Positions 19,765 to 27,598 of a DNA stretch of 34,763 nucleotides are shown here, in pieces (the first letter of the stretch is position 1; each line of letters starts with the position of its first letter). The position numbers and the translations under genes were made by a program. Source of the DNA: Streptomyces griseoincarnatus (GTDB lineage Bacteria; Actinomycetota; Actinomycetes; Streptomycetales; Streptomycetaceae). The notes beneath the pieces are model-generated. The model ran no database searches. It was not told the origin of the DNA and worked only from the letters and a program-made list of their open reading frames with translations. The stretch is taken from the NCBI GenBank assembly GCA_014649575.1, contig BMTH01000031.1, forward strand, positions 1 through 34,763, in the 5' to 3' direction.

Positions 19765-20511
19765 TCAGCGGATCTCGAGGATCTTCTCCCGCATCGCGTA
19801 GACCACGGCCTCCATCCGGGAGTGCAGCTGGAGCTTCTCCAGGATGTTGCGCACGTGGTTCTTCACGGTGTTCTCGGAGATGAACAACTCCTTGGCGATG
19901 TCCCGGTTGTTCATCCCCGTGGCGACGAGTTTCAGGACCTCCAGCTCGCGGTCCGTCAGCCGGGGCGCGGGGACGAGCCGGCGCTCGTCGGTGCGCTGGA
20001 TCATCGACTTGAACTCGGTGAGCAGCTTCGACGCCATGGAGGGGCTGATCTGGGACTGCCCGTCGGCGACGGCGCGGATGGCGGTGGCGACCTCGTCGGT
20101 GGAGATCTCCTTGAGCAGGTAGCCGGTGGCGCCCGCCTTGATGGCGTCGTAGAGGTCGGCCTCCTCGTCGCTGATCGTCAGCATGATGATCTTGGCGCTG
20201 GGGGCGACCTCCTTGATGGAGGTGCAGGCCTCGATGCCGCCCCGCTTGGGCATCCGCACGTCCATCAGGACGATGTCGGGCAGCAGGTCGGCGGCCTTCT
20301 CCACGGCCTCGGCGCCGTCACCGGCCTCGCCGACGACCTGGATGTCCTCCTCGGCGGCCAGCACGATCTCCAGACCGCGGCGGAACAGCGCGTGGTCGTC
20401 CACCACGAGGACTCTGATCGGCTCCTTGCGCGGAGTGTCCGCGTCCGGGCCCATGCCGACGACGCCGTCGTCGGCATCCTCGTCCCGCATCGGTCCGAAG
20501 CTGTCCGCCAT
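19765..20511 (-). CDS. NarL/FixJ-type response regulator (LuxR DNA-binding domain)
   Basis: A 248-residue transcription factor. The receiver domain spans about residues 32-150, with acidic pocket Asp38/Asp39, phospho-acceptor Asp84 (in VLMDVRMP), Thr112 and Lys134. A LuxR-type helix-turn-helix lies at about 184-245 (LTDRELEVLKLVATGMNNRDIA, then ENTVKNHVRNIL). The first 30 residues are an acidic extension. The start at ATG 20511 is set by GGGGGAGG six bases upstream; the frame is open further up but without such a site. No histidine kinase is adjacent, so its partner is elsewhere or it is an orphan regulator. It lies 204 bases downstream of hpf, behind a terminator-like hairpin, so it probably has its own promoter. 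Confidence 0.9.
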   Translation of the reverse strand: MADSFGPMRDEDADDGVVGMGPDADTPRKEPIRVLVVDDHALFRRGLEIVLAAEEDIQVVGEAGDGAEAVEKAADLLPDIVLMDVRMPKRGGIEACTSIKEVAPSAKIIMLTISDEEADLYDAIKAGATGYLLKEISTDEVATAIRAVADGQSQISPSMASKLLTEFKSMIQRTDERRLVPAPRLTDRELEVLKLVATGMNNRDIAKELFISENTVKNHVRNILEKLQLHSRMEAVVYAMREKILEIR

Positions 20512-20656
20512 CGCGTTCCTCCCCCTGAAGGCTGTGGCCTGTGGTCCTGACCATCGCCAACCCAAGGCAACGGCCCACCGGTTGGGCCGCTGCCGCCATG
20601 ATTCCATGCCGCACCGTCACCGAGGTGCCGGTGTGGACGCCGGGCGGTGGCACGCC

Positions 20657-20693
20657 GGTGCCCCTGGGGGCGCACACGCGCACCAGGGGCACC
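20657..20693 (-). terminator. 11-bp-stem terminator of hpf
   Basis: GGTGCCCCTGG (20657-20667) pairs perfectly with CCAGGGGCACC (20683-20693). The loop can form an extra GCGC/GCGC stem. It starts 22 bases beyond the hpf stop in the direction of transcription. Confidence 0.75.
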
Positions 20694-20715
20694 TGCTGTG
20701 CTGTCGCCCGGCGGG

Positions 20716-21408
20716 TCAGCCGCCGAGGGTTCCGCCCGCCTCCGGGGAGTGGTTCTCGGTGACCATCGTGTCGGTCCTGAGGTGGATCACGCCGTAGTCG
20801 TAGGCGTGGCGCCGGTAGACGACGCTGGGCTCCTTGGTCTCGGAGTCGACGAAGAGGTAGAAGTCGTGCCCGACCAACTCCATCTCGTAGAGCGCCTGGT
20901 CGAGGGTCATGGGGGCGGCCACGTGGTTCTTCTCGCGGACGACCAGCGGCCCGTCGCCCTGGACCTCCAGGGAACCGATCTTCTTGGTCGGGACCGCCTG
21001 CTCCTCTTCCCGCGCGGTGCTCGCGCCGGTGCCGTTGAGGGTGGCCACGCCGGGCACGTGGTCGGGGACCTCGGCGGCGGGGATCCTGCGCGCGCCGCGC
21101 CGTGAGAAACGCTTGTCGTGCTGCTTGCGCAGCCGGGCGTCGAGCTTCTCCGCTGCCAGGTCGAGCGCCGCGTACGGGTCGCTCGCCGCCGCCTCCGCCC
21201 GGATCACCGGGCCGCGGGAGCGGAGCGTGATCTCCACCCGGTCACAGCGGTCGGCCTGTCGGGGGTTGGGCTCCTTGGACACCTCGACGTCGAGGCTCAT
21301 CACCTTGCCATCGAGCTTCTGGATCTTCTCCAGGTTCAGCTTCTCGGCCACGTGCTTCCGGAACCGCTCGGGCACCTCTGTCTTGCGGCCCTTGACGACG
21401 ATGTCCAC
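20716..21408 (-). CDS. hpf: Ribosome hibernation promoting factor, long form
   Basis: A 230-residue long HPF that binds the decoding centre of idle 30S subunits and joins ribosomes into inactive 100S dimers in stress or stationary phase. The N-terminal domain (1-100) starts VDIVVKGRKTEVPERFRKHV and includes 'VEITLRSRGPVIRAEAAASDPYAALDLAAEKLDARLRKQHDK', the conserved basic helix. A linker of about 65 residues leads to the C-terminal dimerisation domain (about 168-222), 'PMTLDQALYEMELVGHDFYLFVDSETKEPSVVYRRHAYDYGVIHL'. GTG 21408 has GGAG six bases upstream. The long structured leader and a candidate promoter at 21621-21650 suggest post-transcriptional as well as transcriptional control. Confidence 0.96.
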   Translation of the reverse strand: MDIVVKGRKTEVPERFRKHVAEKLNLEKIQKLDGKVMSLDVEVSKEPNPRQADRCDRVEITLRSRGPVIRAEAAASDPYAALDLAAEKLDARLRKQHDKRFSRRGARRIPAAEVPDHVPGVATLNGTGASTAREEEQAVPTKKIGSLEVQGDGPLVVREKNHVAAPMTLDQALYEMELVGHDFYLFVDSETKEPSVVYRRHAYDYGVIHLRTDTMVTENHSPEAGGTLGG

Positions 21409-21466
21409 GCAGAACTCCGTTCCCGGATCACTCCGCTTCGCTGCGGATGTGTCTCCCTTTTGCACC

Positions 21467-21572
21467 AGGCTCCGGTGTCGTCCGGAGCCTCGGACTCGGT
21501 GACGTCCACCTCCTCCCCCCGGCGCGAGATCTCCAGTCCACCGGTGCGGGTGAAGTCGAAAAGGCCCGCACC
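21467..21572 (-). promoter_or_regulatory. Two perfect stem-loops in the hpf 5' leader
   Basis: Stem 1: GGTGCGGG (21543-21550) with CCCGCACC (21565-21572), 14-base loop. Stem 2: AGGCTCCGG (21467-21475) with CCGGAGCCT (21482-21490), 6-base loop. Both lie between the candidate promoter and the GTG start, with stem 2 about 60 bases upstream of the start. I recognise no riboswitch class. Confidence 0.55.
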
Positions 21573-21620
21573 GCCGCATTTCGATCAGAGGGTGTGGCCT
21601 GCGGCTTTCCCTCACAACCG

Positions 21621-21650
21621 AACATATCTCGCGCGGACGGATGGCGTCAC
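21621..21650 (-). promoter_or_regulatory. Candidate hpf promoter
   Basis: Minus strand GTGACG (21650-21645), 18-base spacer, TATGTT (21626-21621). It lies at the edge of one of the few AT-rich patches in the window (about 21600-21740). It implies a leader of about 200 bases. A GGGTTA element further upstream in the same patch could serve a stress sigma factor, but its spacing did not fit. Confidence 0.4.
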
Positions 21651-21720
21651 CCTCTACCGCGACGTACCTCCATTCAGGGGAATTAACCCTTTGATTACCT
21701 GCAACGACGTAAGTTCTCAG

Positions 21721-22665
21721 TCAGTTTCGGTGTATTCCGAACGCATCCGGCGACGCCGCCACGACGGCCGCGCACACCACGCCGGGCGTTCCGCCGGCGC
21801 TTTTCCCGCCCGCCTCCTTCACCGTCCGGCCGGGCTGCCGGTCCGCTCCGCTCCACGCCGACGGCGGTGTCCTTCGTTGTTCTGACCCTTCCCACGTCTC
21901 ACCCAGGTACACGAACGCGGGCCGCGAATTGCTCGATGCCTCCCGCCCCTTTCCGGCCGGTTCCGTTTCCGGGCCGGGCAGCCCTTGTGCGGACCTGACC
22001 GCGCGCGCCGCCTCGGCGAGGGTCGCCCCGGTCGTCATGAGGTCGTCGACCAGCACGACCCGGCCCCGGTGCAGCAGCCGGGCGCAGCCCGGCGTCACTC
22101 CGAGGGCGCCGGCGACGTTGGCCAGCCGCTGCCTCGAGCCGAGTCCCGACTGGTCGGCCACCGGCCGCCGTTGCCCCAGCGCGGCGAGTACCGCTGCGGG
22201 TACCCCCGAGCGCCGCAGCTCACCCGCCGCCGCGTGCGCGATCCGCCGCGCCGGGTCGTGCCCGCGCGCCCGCACGGCCCGCCGGGCGGACGGCACGGGG
22301 ACGAGCAGTACGGGGGCGCATGCCGCCCTGCCCGCGCCGTCACGGCTGTCGGGCCGCCCGCGCGCCGCCGGGGCTCCCAGTCCCGCCCGCACCGCGCCCG
22401 CGAGGGCCTCGCCCAGGGGCCGGGCGAGGGCCAGGGCGCCGCGCTCCTTGTGCGCGAGCAGCACGGCGCGCACCTCGTCGGCGTAGGGGGCGGCCGCGTG
22501 CACGGGCGGCAGTCCGCCGGGCTCGGGCGCCGGCCGCACCCGGCGTGGCGTCCTGCCGCTCAGCGCCGCACGGCACCGGTCGCAGAGCACGGCGCGGGGC
22601 CGGGCGCATCCGCCGCACTCGGCCGGAAGCACCAGGTCGGTGAGGTCCCGCCACCAGCTCCGCAT
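21721..22665 (-). CDS. ComF-family phosphoribosyltransferase-like protein with an internal insertion
   Basis: A 314-residue ComF-type protein. The N-terminal zinc ribbon uses Cys17, Cys20, Cys28 and Cys31 (CGGC...CDRC). The type I phosphoribosyltransferase core carries the PRPP loop 'RVVLVDDLMTTGATLAEAARAV' near residue 202. ComF homologues act in DNA uptake in competent bacteria; in actinobacteria the role is unknown. The usual short terminal strand and tail (VVCAAVVAASPDAFGIHRN) is present, but about 70 low-complexity, polar residues lie between it and the PRPP loop, making the protein longer than the common 220-260. The ATG at 22665 lacks a strong ribosome-binding site. A perfect DnaA-box sequence lies 40 bases upstream, then the minisatellite that separates it from lpqB. 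Confidence 0.85.
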   Translation of the reverse strand: MRSWWRDLTDLVLPAECGGCARPRAVLCDRCRAALSGRTPRRVRPAPEPGGLPPVHAAAPYADEVRAVLLAHKERGALALARPLGEALAGAVRAGLGAPAARGRPDSRDGAGRAACAPVLLVPVPSARRAVRARGHDPARRIAHAAAGELRRSGVPAAVLAALGQRRPVADQSGLGSRQRLANVAGALGVTPGCARLLHRGRVVLVDDLMTTGATLAEAARAVRSAQGLPGPETEPAGKGREASSNSRPAFVYLGETWEGSEQRRTPPSAWSGADRQPGRTVKEAGGKSAGGTPGVVCAAVVAASPDAFGIHRN

Positions 22666-22704
22666 GGGCTCACTGTGCCAACGCCCCGGTCACCCGGCCA
22701 CCCC

Positions 22705-22713
22705 TGTGGACAA
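22705..22713 (-). promoter_or_regulatory. Perfect DnaA-box sequence upstream of the ComF-like gene
   Basis: TTGTCCACA on the minus strand (TGTGGACAA on the plus strand) equals the Streptomyces DnaA-box consensus. It is single: I noticed no second copy nearby. It lies about 40 bases ahead of the ComF-family ATG. Confidence 0.5.
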
Positions 22714-22760
22714 CCGTGTGACCAGGGCCGAAACCGCTCGAACACGGGAGCGAGAGCCGT

Positions 22761-22960
22761 GAGCCGGTCAACCCGGACCCGCTCAGCCCGGACCCACTGG
22801 GCCGGGACCCGCTGGGCTAGGACCCGCCCAGCCCGAACCCCGCTCCACCCGGACCCCGCTGGGCTAACACCCGCCCAGCCCGAACCCGCTCGGCCCGAAA
22901 CCCGCTGGGCTAACACCCGCCCAGCCCGAACCCGCTCGGCCCGAACCCCGCTCAACCCGG
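22761..22960. repeat. 15-bp minisatellite (about 13 units) with three phased hairpins, between lpqB and the ComF-like gene
   Basis: Twelve units of 15 or 16 bases fill 22777-22960 exactly, with a degenerate thirteenth at 22761-22776; the consensus is about ACCCGCTCGGCCCGA. A higher-order period of 46 bases is visible: 22855-22899 and 22901-22945 are identical over 45 bases, and 22809-22853 is a diverged third copy. Each higher-order unit carries GCTGGGC-N8-GCCCAGC, able to form a 7-bp hairpin (22811-22832, 22858-22879, 22904-22925). The lpqB stop codon lies inside the last unit, so the array is in the 3' region of the lpqB message. Confidence 0.9.
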
Positions 22961-24799
22961 ATAGACCGGAGCCTTCCCCTCCGTCACTTCCGCCACCTTC
23001 TGCCACTGCGCCCCCGACGGCAGCCGCACGATGCCGTCCACCGAGTACGCCACCAGCGGCGCGTTCTCGTCCCCGGCGGCGGTCAGCGCCTTCACGCCGG
23101 TCAGCGCGGCGGGCGACGGCACGTCCGGGGTGGAGCCGTCGACCGCGACGTACTTCATCTGCTCCACGCCCTCGTGCTCGCGGCCCACGACCACGAGCCG
23201 GCTGTCCCCGGCCCACGACATGGCGGTGACCTGCTCCAGCTCGGGGGTGGCCGAGCGCAGCTCCACCACGGTGACCGTGGGCTGCTCGCCCGACCCGGCC
23301 TCGTCCGGGCCGCTGCGCTCGATCCGGCCGATGAGCAGCGACCGTTGGTCGCCGTTCTCCACGACGAGACCGATCCGCACCCCGTCGGCGGCCACCCGCA
23401 CCGCCTGGATCCGCCCCTCCAGGCCCGGCGTACGCACCTGGAGCGGCCGGCCCGCGCCCTCCTCCAGCAGGTAGAGGCCGGGGCGGGCGGGGTCGCGGTC
23501 GGCGATCCACAGCCCGCCCTGCGCGTCCCAGCTCGGCGGGGCCAGCCGGTCCTGCTCGGTCTTGCCCTGGCTGCGCAGCACCGGCTCACCGAGGGGGGCG
23601 CCCTGCGCCAGCGCGGAGACGAACAGGTCCTGGCCGTTGAGGCCGACACCGGCCGCCGTGCGCTCGTCCCGCGCGACCGCCACCGACCGCAGGCGCTGCT
23701 CGCCCTGTCCGAGCGCGCCGGGCGCCGGTTCGGGGTCGGGGCTGCGGCTGCCGGCGGCGACCCGGACGAGCTTGTCCTTCCCGTCGAGGTAGTACAGGTG
23801 GTCGGGCTGGTTGAGCGCGCCCCGGGTGGCCACGGTCTCGGCGCCGTCCTGGGTGAGCGAGCACAGCTGCCCGCCGTCGGCCCGCAGTTCGACCTCCTCC
23901 ACCGCGGGGCTGAGGTCGCGCAGCGTGAACAGCAGCTGGGCGGCCATCTCCTCGCAGCGGCCGGTGCCGACGTCGGACGCCCGGTCGTTGAGCGGCACGG
24001 TGAGCTTGCCCCGGTCGTCCGGGGTGAGCGGCCCCGCGCCCTTCCGCAGCCGGATGCCGGTCGGGAAGCTCGACCGGACGACGGGGTCGAGCCAGCTCGT
24101 GGGGCCGGAGAGCAGCGAGCGCACCATTCGCGTCGTGGGGTCGACGTGCCGGCGCACGTACACGGGGTCGGCGACGGCCATCGGCAGCGACGACCCGTCC
24201 ACGTCCACGTTCGAGGCGAAGTAGTACTTGTTGAAGGACGTGTAGTTGCGCTGGAAGTCCGACTTGCCCATGACGACGCCCTGCGGCACCGCGTCGATGC
24301 GCCATTGGCCGCTCTTGTCGTCCTTCACCAGCCGCACGAGCTCGCTGTAGTGGCCGGAGGAGGGCGCGTACGCCTGCTGCGCGTCCACGGTGGCGAACTT
24401 TGTGCCGGTCAGCGTGTACGTCAGGGCGGTGCTGTCCTCGCGGGGCTCCCGGTCGGCGCGCGCGCCGGGCCCGTCGGACAGCACGGTGGTGGACTGCTCC
24501 GGCCGCCAGTACTTGGACGCCTCGGGGGTCAGGTACTGGCGCGCGGTCTTGTAGTCGGCGTCGTCGCTGGTCAGCGCCTCCAGGAAGCCCTGGACGATCT
24601 GGGTGGGAGTGGCGTCGTCGCTCGGCGGCACGGCGTACACCCGCACCTGCGAGTCCTGGCGCGGCGTGGACTCCACCCCGCGCAGGTCGCCGCTGTCCGG
24701 CATCGAGGCGCACCCGGCCAGCAGGACCGCCCCGCAGGCGGCGTACACCGCTGCCCTGGCCGGTGTCCCCCGCCCGCGCCTCACACGCTCACCGCCCAC
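22952..24799 (-). CDS. lpqB: Lipoprotein LpqB, MtrB-associated
   Basis: A 615-residue lipoprotein that in mycobacteria and Streptomyces interacts with the sensor kinase MtrB and modulates MtrA signalling. The signal peptide has a basic start (GGERVRRGRG), a hydrophobic stretch and the lipobox LAGC with Cys30 as the lipidated residue. The GerMN-like domain spans about 60-330 ('DATPTQIVQGFLEAL', 'VYVRRHVDPTTRMVRSLLSGPTSWLDPVV'), and a beta-propeller-like C-terminal region follows (from about 340: 'PDHLYYLDGKDKLVRV', 'SWDAQGGLWIADRD', 'MSWAGDSRLVVVG'). The GTG at 24799 has GGAGG six bases upstream and overlaps the mtrB end by 11 bases, so the genes are translationally coupled. The stop lies within the first unit of the downstream minisatellite. 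Confidence 0.95.
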   Translation of the reverse strand: MGGERVRRGRGTPARAAVYAACGAVLLAGCASMPDSGDLRGVESTPRQDSQVRVYAVPPSDDATPTQIVQGFLEALTSDDADYKTARQYLTPEASKYWRPEQSTTVLSDGPGARADREPREDSTALTYTLTGTKFATVDAQQAYAPSSGHYSELVRLVKDDKSGQWRIDAVPQGVVMGKSDFQRNYTSFNKYYFASNVDVDGSSLPMAVADPVYVRRHVDPTTRMVRSLLSGPTSWLDPVVRSSFPTGIRLRKGAGPLTPDDRGKLTVPLNDRASDVGTGRCEEMAAQLLFTLRDLSPAVEEVELRADGGQLCSLTQDGAETVATRGALNQPDHLYYLDGKDKLVRVAAGSRSPDPEPAPGALGQGEQRLRSVAVARDERTAAGVGLNGQDLFVSALAQGAPLGEPVLRSQGKTEQDRLAPPSWDAQGGLWIADRDPARPGLYLLEEGAGRPLQVRTPGLEGRIQAVRVAADGVRIGLVVENGDQRSLLIGRIERSGPDEAGSGEQPTVTVVELRSATPELEQVTAMSWAGDSRLVVVGREHEGVEQMKYVAVDGSTPDVPSPAALTGVKALTAAGDENAPLVAYSVDGIVRLPSGAQWQKVAEVTEGKAPVYPG

Positions 24800-26903
24800 G
24801 CGTCGCCTCCCCGTCCTTCTCCGCACCGCGCGGTGCGCCGTCCCCGCCCTCACCGTCGGCCGCCGGCCGGTCCGCGCCGCCCGGGGCCTCGTCCGTCCCG
24901 CCGTTCACGCCGGGTGCCGTGCCCGGCGTCATCCGCGTGCTGCCCGAGCGGGCCACCACGCGCGCGCCGCTGCCGGGCAGGGCGGTGGGATCGGCCGTGG
25001 GCGCCGAGGCCGCGGGCCTGAGGCCCAGCGGGTCGCGGGCGGACTGCGCCGGGTCGTCGGCACCCGGCCGGTTCACCGGCACCGTGGCGCGCTTCTCGCC
25101 GTCGCCGCCGCGCGGCAGTCCCGCGTCGTCGAGGCCCCGGTTGCGCCGTGAGTCCTTGGGTTCCAGGGGTATCGGAGACCCGCGCAGCGGCTCGTCCGCC
25201 GTCCTGGGCAGCGTCAGCCGGAACTGCGAGCCGCCGCCCGGCTCGCCCCACGCCTGGAGCCAGCCGCCGTGCAGCCGGGCGTCCTCCAGGGCGATGGAAA
25301 GGCCCAGGCCCGTACCGCCCGTGGTGCGGGCGCGGGCCGGGTCGGCCCGCCAGAAACGGCTGAACACGCGCGTGGCCTCGCCGGGCTTGAGCCCGACGCC
25401 GTAGTCGCGCACGGCGACCGCCACGGCCCCTCCCGCGGCGGCCAGCTTGACGACGACGTCCCTGCCCTCGCCGTGCTCGACGGCGTTGACGACGAGGTTG
25501 CGCAGCACCCGCTCCACGCGCCGCGCGTCGGCCTCGGCGACCACGGGCTGCTGGTCGCCGACGACCTTGATGGTGGTGCCCTTGCGCTCGGCGAGCGGCT
25601 CCGCGCCGGTCACCACGCGACGGACCACCTCGCGCAGGTCGATCGGCTCCGCCTCCAGGGCCGCCGCGCCCGCGTCGAAGCGGCTGATCTCCAGCAGGTC
25701 GGCGAGCAGCGACTCGAACCGGTCGAGCTGGTCGGCGAGCAGCTCGGCCGACCGCGCGGTCACGGGGTCGAAGTCCTCGCGCGCCTCGTGGATGACGTCG
25801 GCGGCCATCCGCACGGTGGTCAGCGGGGTACGCAGCTCGTGCGACACGTCCGACACGAACCGGCGCTGCATCCGTGACAGGTCCTCGAGCTGGCTGATCT
25901 TGAGCTGGAGGTTCTGCGCCATCTTGTTGAAGGCCTCGCCGAGACGGGCGATGTCGTCCTCGCCGGTGACCTTCATGCGCTCCTGGAGCCGCCCCGCCGA
26001 CAGCCGTTCGGCGATCCCGGCGGCCATCCGGACCGGCGTGACCACCTGCCGCACCACGAGCCAGGCGATCGCCCCGAGCAGCACGACCACGAACAGCCCG
26101 GCGGTCGCCAGGGTGCCCTTGACCAGGCTCAGCGACTTCTCCTCCTGGGTGAGCGGGAAGAGGTAGTACAGCTGGTACGGGTCGCCGTTGGGGTCGTTGA
26201 CCTGCTTGCCGATGACGAGGGCCGGCTGGGACTCCTTGGCCTTCTCCGCGTAGACGATGCGCGTGTAGCTCTGCGCGGCCCCGGTGCCGGTGTCGATGCG
26301 CTCGCGCAGCGCCGCGGGGACGCTGGCGGCCGGGTTGACCCCGCCGGAGGCACGCGGTCCGCGCCCGCTGCCGCTGTCGCCGCCGGAGGGCAGGGTCACC
26401 ACGTCGAAGGCGCCCTGGCCGCCGCTGGACAGCGAGGCGACGAGGTCGCTCATCCACTGGATGACGCTCTGCGAGGGGCGGCCGTCGGGTGCGGGACCCT
26501 CCTCGTCGGTGACGCTCCCGGCCTGCTCGGCCTGCTGCTTGGCCACGGCGAAACCGCCCGTGGCCTGACTCTGCGACGCCTTCACCTTGGCGTCGAGCAG
26601 GCCGTTGCGCACCTGGCCGATGACGACGAAGCCGAGCAGCAGCACGACGCCCAGCGACATCAGCAGCGTCGTGACGACGACCTTGAGCTGGATGTTGCGC
26701 CGCCACAACCGCATGACGGGCAGCAGCGGGCGCCGCACCCAGCGCATGACCAGGCGGACGACCGGGCTGCCCTGGACACCGCCCTGGAGCAGGTCGCCGT
26801 CGAAGAGGTGGCGCCAGCGGGAGGCGGCCGTCCCCCGGCCGACAGGCCGCTCCGGACGGCCCCCGGACCGGCCGGGCGCCGAAGCGGCACTGTCACCGGA
26901 CAT
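24789..26903 (-). CDS. mtrB: Sensor histidine kinase MtrB
   Basis: A 704-residue membrane sensor kinase for MtrA. Two membrane spans (about 74-98 and 273-297) enclose a large extracytoplasmic domain rich in Gly/Ser. A HAMP domain follows, then HisKA with 'FVSDVSHELRTPLTTVRMAADVI' (phosphorylated His near 354). The N box is 'RNLVVNAVEHGEG' near 471, with G boxes 'YGVGLKPG' and 'GGTGLGLSIA'. After about residue 565 comes a tail of some 135 residues that is Pro/Ala/Gly-rich with no fold I recognise; such tails occur in Streptomyces MtrB. ATG 26903 lies one base past the mtrA stop and is preceded by AGGA; GTG 26933, inside mtrA, is an alternative start. Confidence 0.96.
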   Translation of the reverse strand: MSGDSAASAPGRSGGRPERPVGRGTAASRWRHLFDGDLLQGGVQGSPVVRLVMRWVRRPLLPVMRLWRRNIQLKVVVTTLLMSLGVVLLLGFVVIGQVRNGLLDAKVKASQSQATGGFAVAKQQAEQAGSVTDEEGPAPDGRPSQSVIQWMSDLVASLSSGGQGAFDVVTLPSGGDSGSGRGPRASGGVNPAASVPAALRERIDTGTGAAQSYTRIVYAEKAKESQPALVIGKQVNDPNGDPYQLYYLFPLTQEEKSLSLVKGTLATAGLFVVVLLGAIAWLVVRQVVTPVRMAAGIAERLSAGRLQERMKVTGEDDIARLGEAFNKMAQNLQLKISQLEDLSRMQRRFVSDVSHELRTPLTTVRMAADVIHEAREDFDPVTARSAELLADQLDRFESLLADLLEISRFDAGAAALEAEPIDLREVVRRVVTGAEPLAERKGTTIKVVGDQQPVVAEADARRVERVLRNLVVNAVEHGEGRDVVVKLAAAGGAVAVAVRDYGVGLKPGEATRVFSRFWRADPARARTTGGTGLGLSIALEDARLHGGWLQAWGEPGGGSQFRLTLPRTADEPLRGSPIPLEPKDSRRNRGLDDAGLPRGGDGEKRATVPVNRPGADDPAQSARDPLGLRPAASAPTADPTALPGSGARVVARSGSTRMTPGTAPGVNGGTDEAPGGADRPAADGEGGDGAPRGAEKDGEATRGR

Positions 26904-26904
26904 G

Positions 26905-27594
26905 TCAGCTCGGTCCTGCCTTGTATCCGACACCTCGGACGGTCACCACGATCTCGGGCTTCTCCGGGTCCTTCTCGACCTTGGAGCGCAGCCGCTGCAC
27001 ATGGACGTTGACCAGGCGGGTGTCCGCCGCGTGGCGGTAGCCCCACACCTGCTCCAGCAGCACCTCACGCGTGAACACCTGCCACGGCTTGCGCGCGAGG
27101 GCGACCAGCAGGTCGAACTCCAGCGGCGTCAGGGCGATGGACTGCCCGTCCCGCTTCACGGAGTGACCGGCCACGTCGATCACCAGGTCGCCGATGGCGA
27201 GCTGCTCCGGCGCCGGCTCCTCGGACCTGCGCAGCCGCGCACGGATCCGGGCGACCAGCTCCTTCGGCTTGAACGGCTTGACGATGTAGTCGTCGGCCCC
27301 GGACTCCAGGCCCACCACCACGTCGACGGTGTCGCTCTTCGCCGTGAGCATCACGATCGGCACCCCGGACTCCGCCCTGATCAGGCGGCAGACCTCGATG
27401 CCGTCACGGCCGGGGAGCATCAGGTCCAGCAGGACCAGATCCGGCTTGGTCTCACGGAAAGCGGCCAGCGCCTTGTCGCCGTCGGCTACGAAAGACGGCT
27501 CAAAACCTTCACCGCGCAGCACGATGCCGAGCATCTCGGCCAGTGCGCTGTCGTCGTCGACGACAAGGACTCGTCCCTTCATAAACGACATCAT
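26905..27594 (-). CDS. mtrA: Response regulator MtrA
   Basis: A 229-residue OmpR/PhoB-type regulator that in Streptomyces controls development, antibiotic clusters and envelope genes. The receiver domain (5-120) has acidic residues 13-15, phospho-acceptor Asp57 (LVLLDLMLPG), Thr in MLTAK and Lys in VKPFKPKEL. The winged-helix domain (about 135-227) carries 'LTPLEFDLLVALARKPWQVFTREVLLEQVWGYRHAADTRLVNVHVQRLRSKVEKDP'. The start is uncertain: ATG 27594, ATG 27591 and ATG 27582 all lie in frame with only weak ribosome-binding sites; 27582 would give MKGRVLVVDDD. It begins four bases after the mtnA stop, with a paired GTnAC motif overlapping the end of mtnA. Confidence 0.97.
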   Translation of the reverse strand: MMSFMKGRVLVVDDDSALAEMLGIVLRGEGFEPSFVADGDKALAAFRETKPDLVLLDLMLPGRDGIEVCRLIRAESGVPIVMLTAKSDTVDVVVGLESGADDYIVKPFKPKELVARIRARLRRSEEPAPEQLAIGDLVIDVAGHSVKRDGQSIALTPLEFDLLVALARKPWQVFTREVLLEQVWGYRHAADTRLVNVHVQRLRSKVEKDPEKPEIVVTVRGVGYKAGPS

Positions 27595-27598
27595 CCCA

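Noticed and set aside
21428..21625. 65-codon minus-strand ORF in the hpf leader
   Set aside because: It has no ribosome-binding site or coding bias and overlaps two perfect stem-loops; structure explains the region better.
22761..22960. Pentapeptide-repeat protein encoded by the 15-bp array
   Set aside because: Because 15 is a multiple of three, frames across the array give pentapeptide-like repeats on both strands, but mixed 15/16-bp units shift the frame, and there is no start, ribosome-binding site or folded context.
27582..27594. A separate leader peptide MMSF ahead of mtrA
   Set aside because: The three ATG codons are in the mtrA frame with no stop between them, so this is a start-site ambiguity, not a separate peptide.
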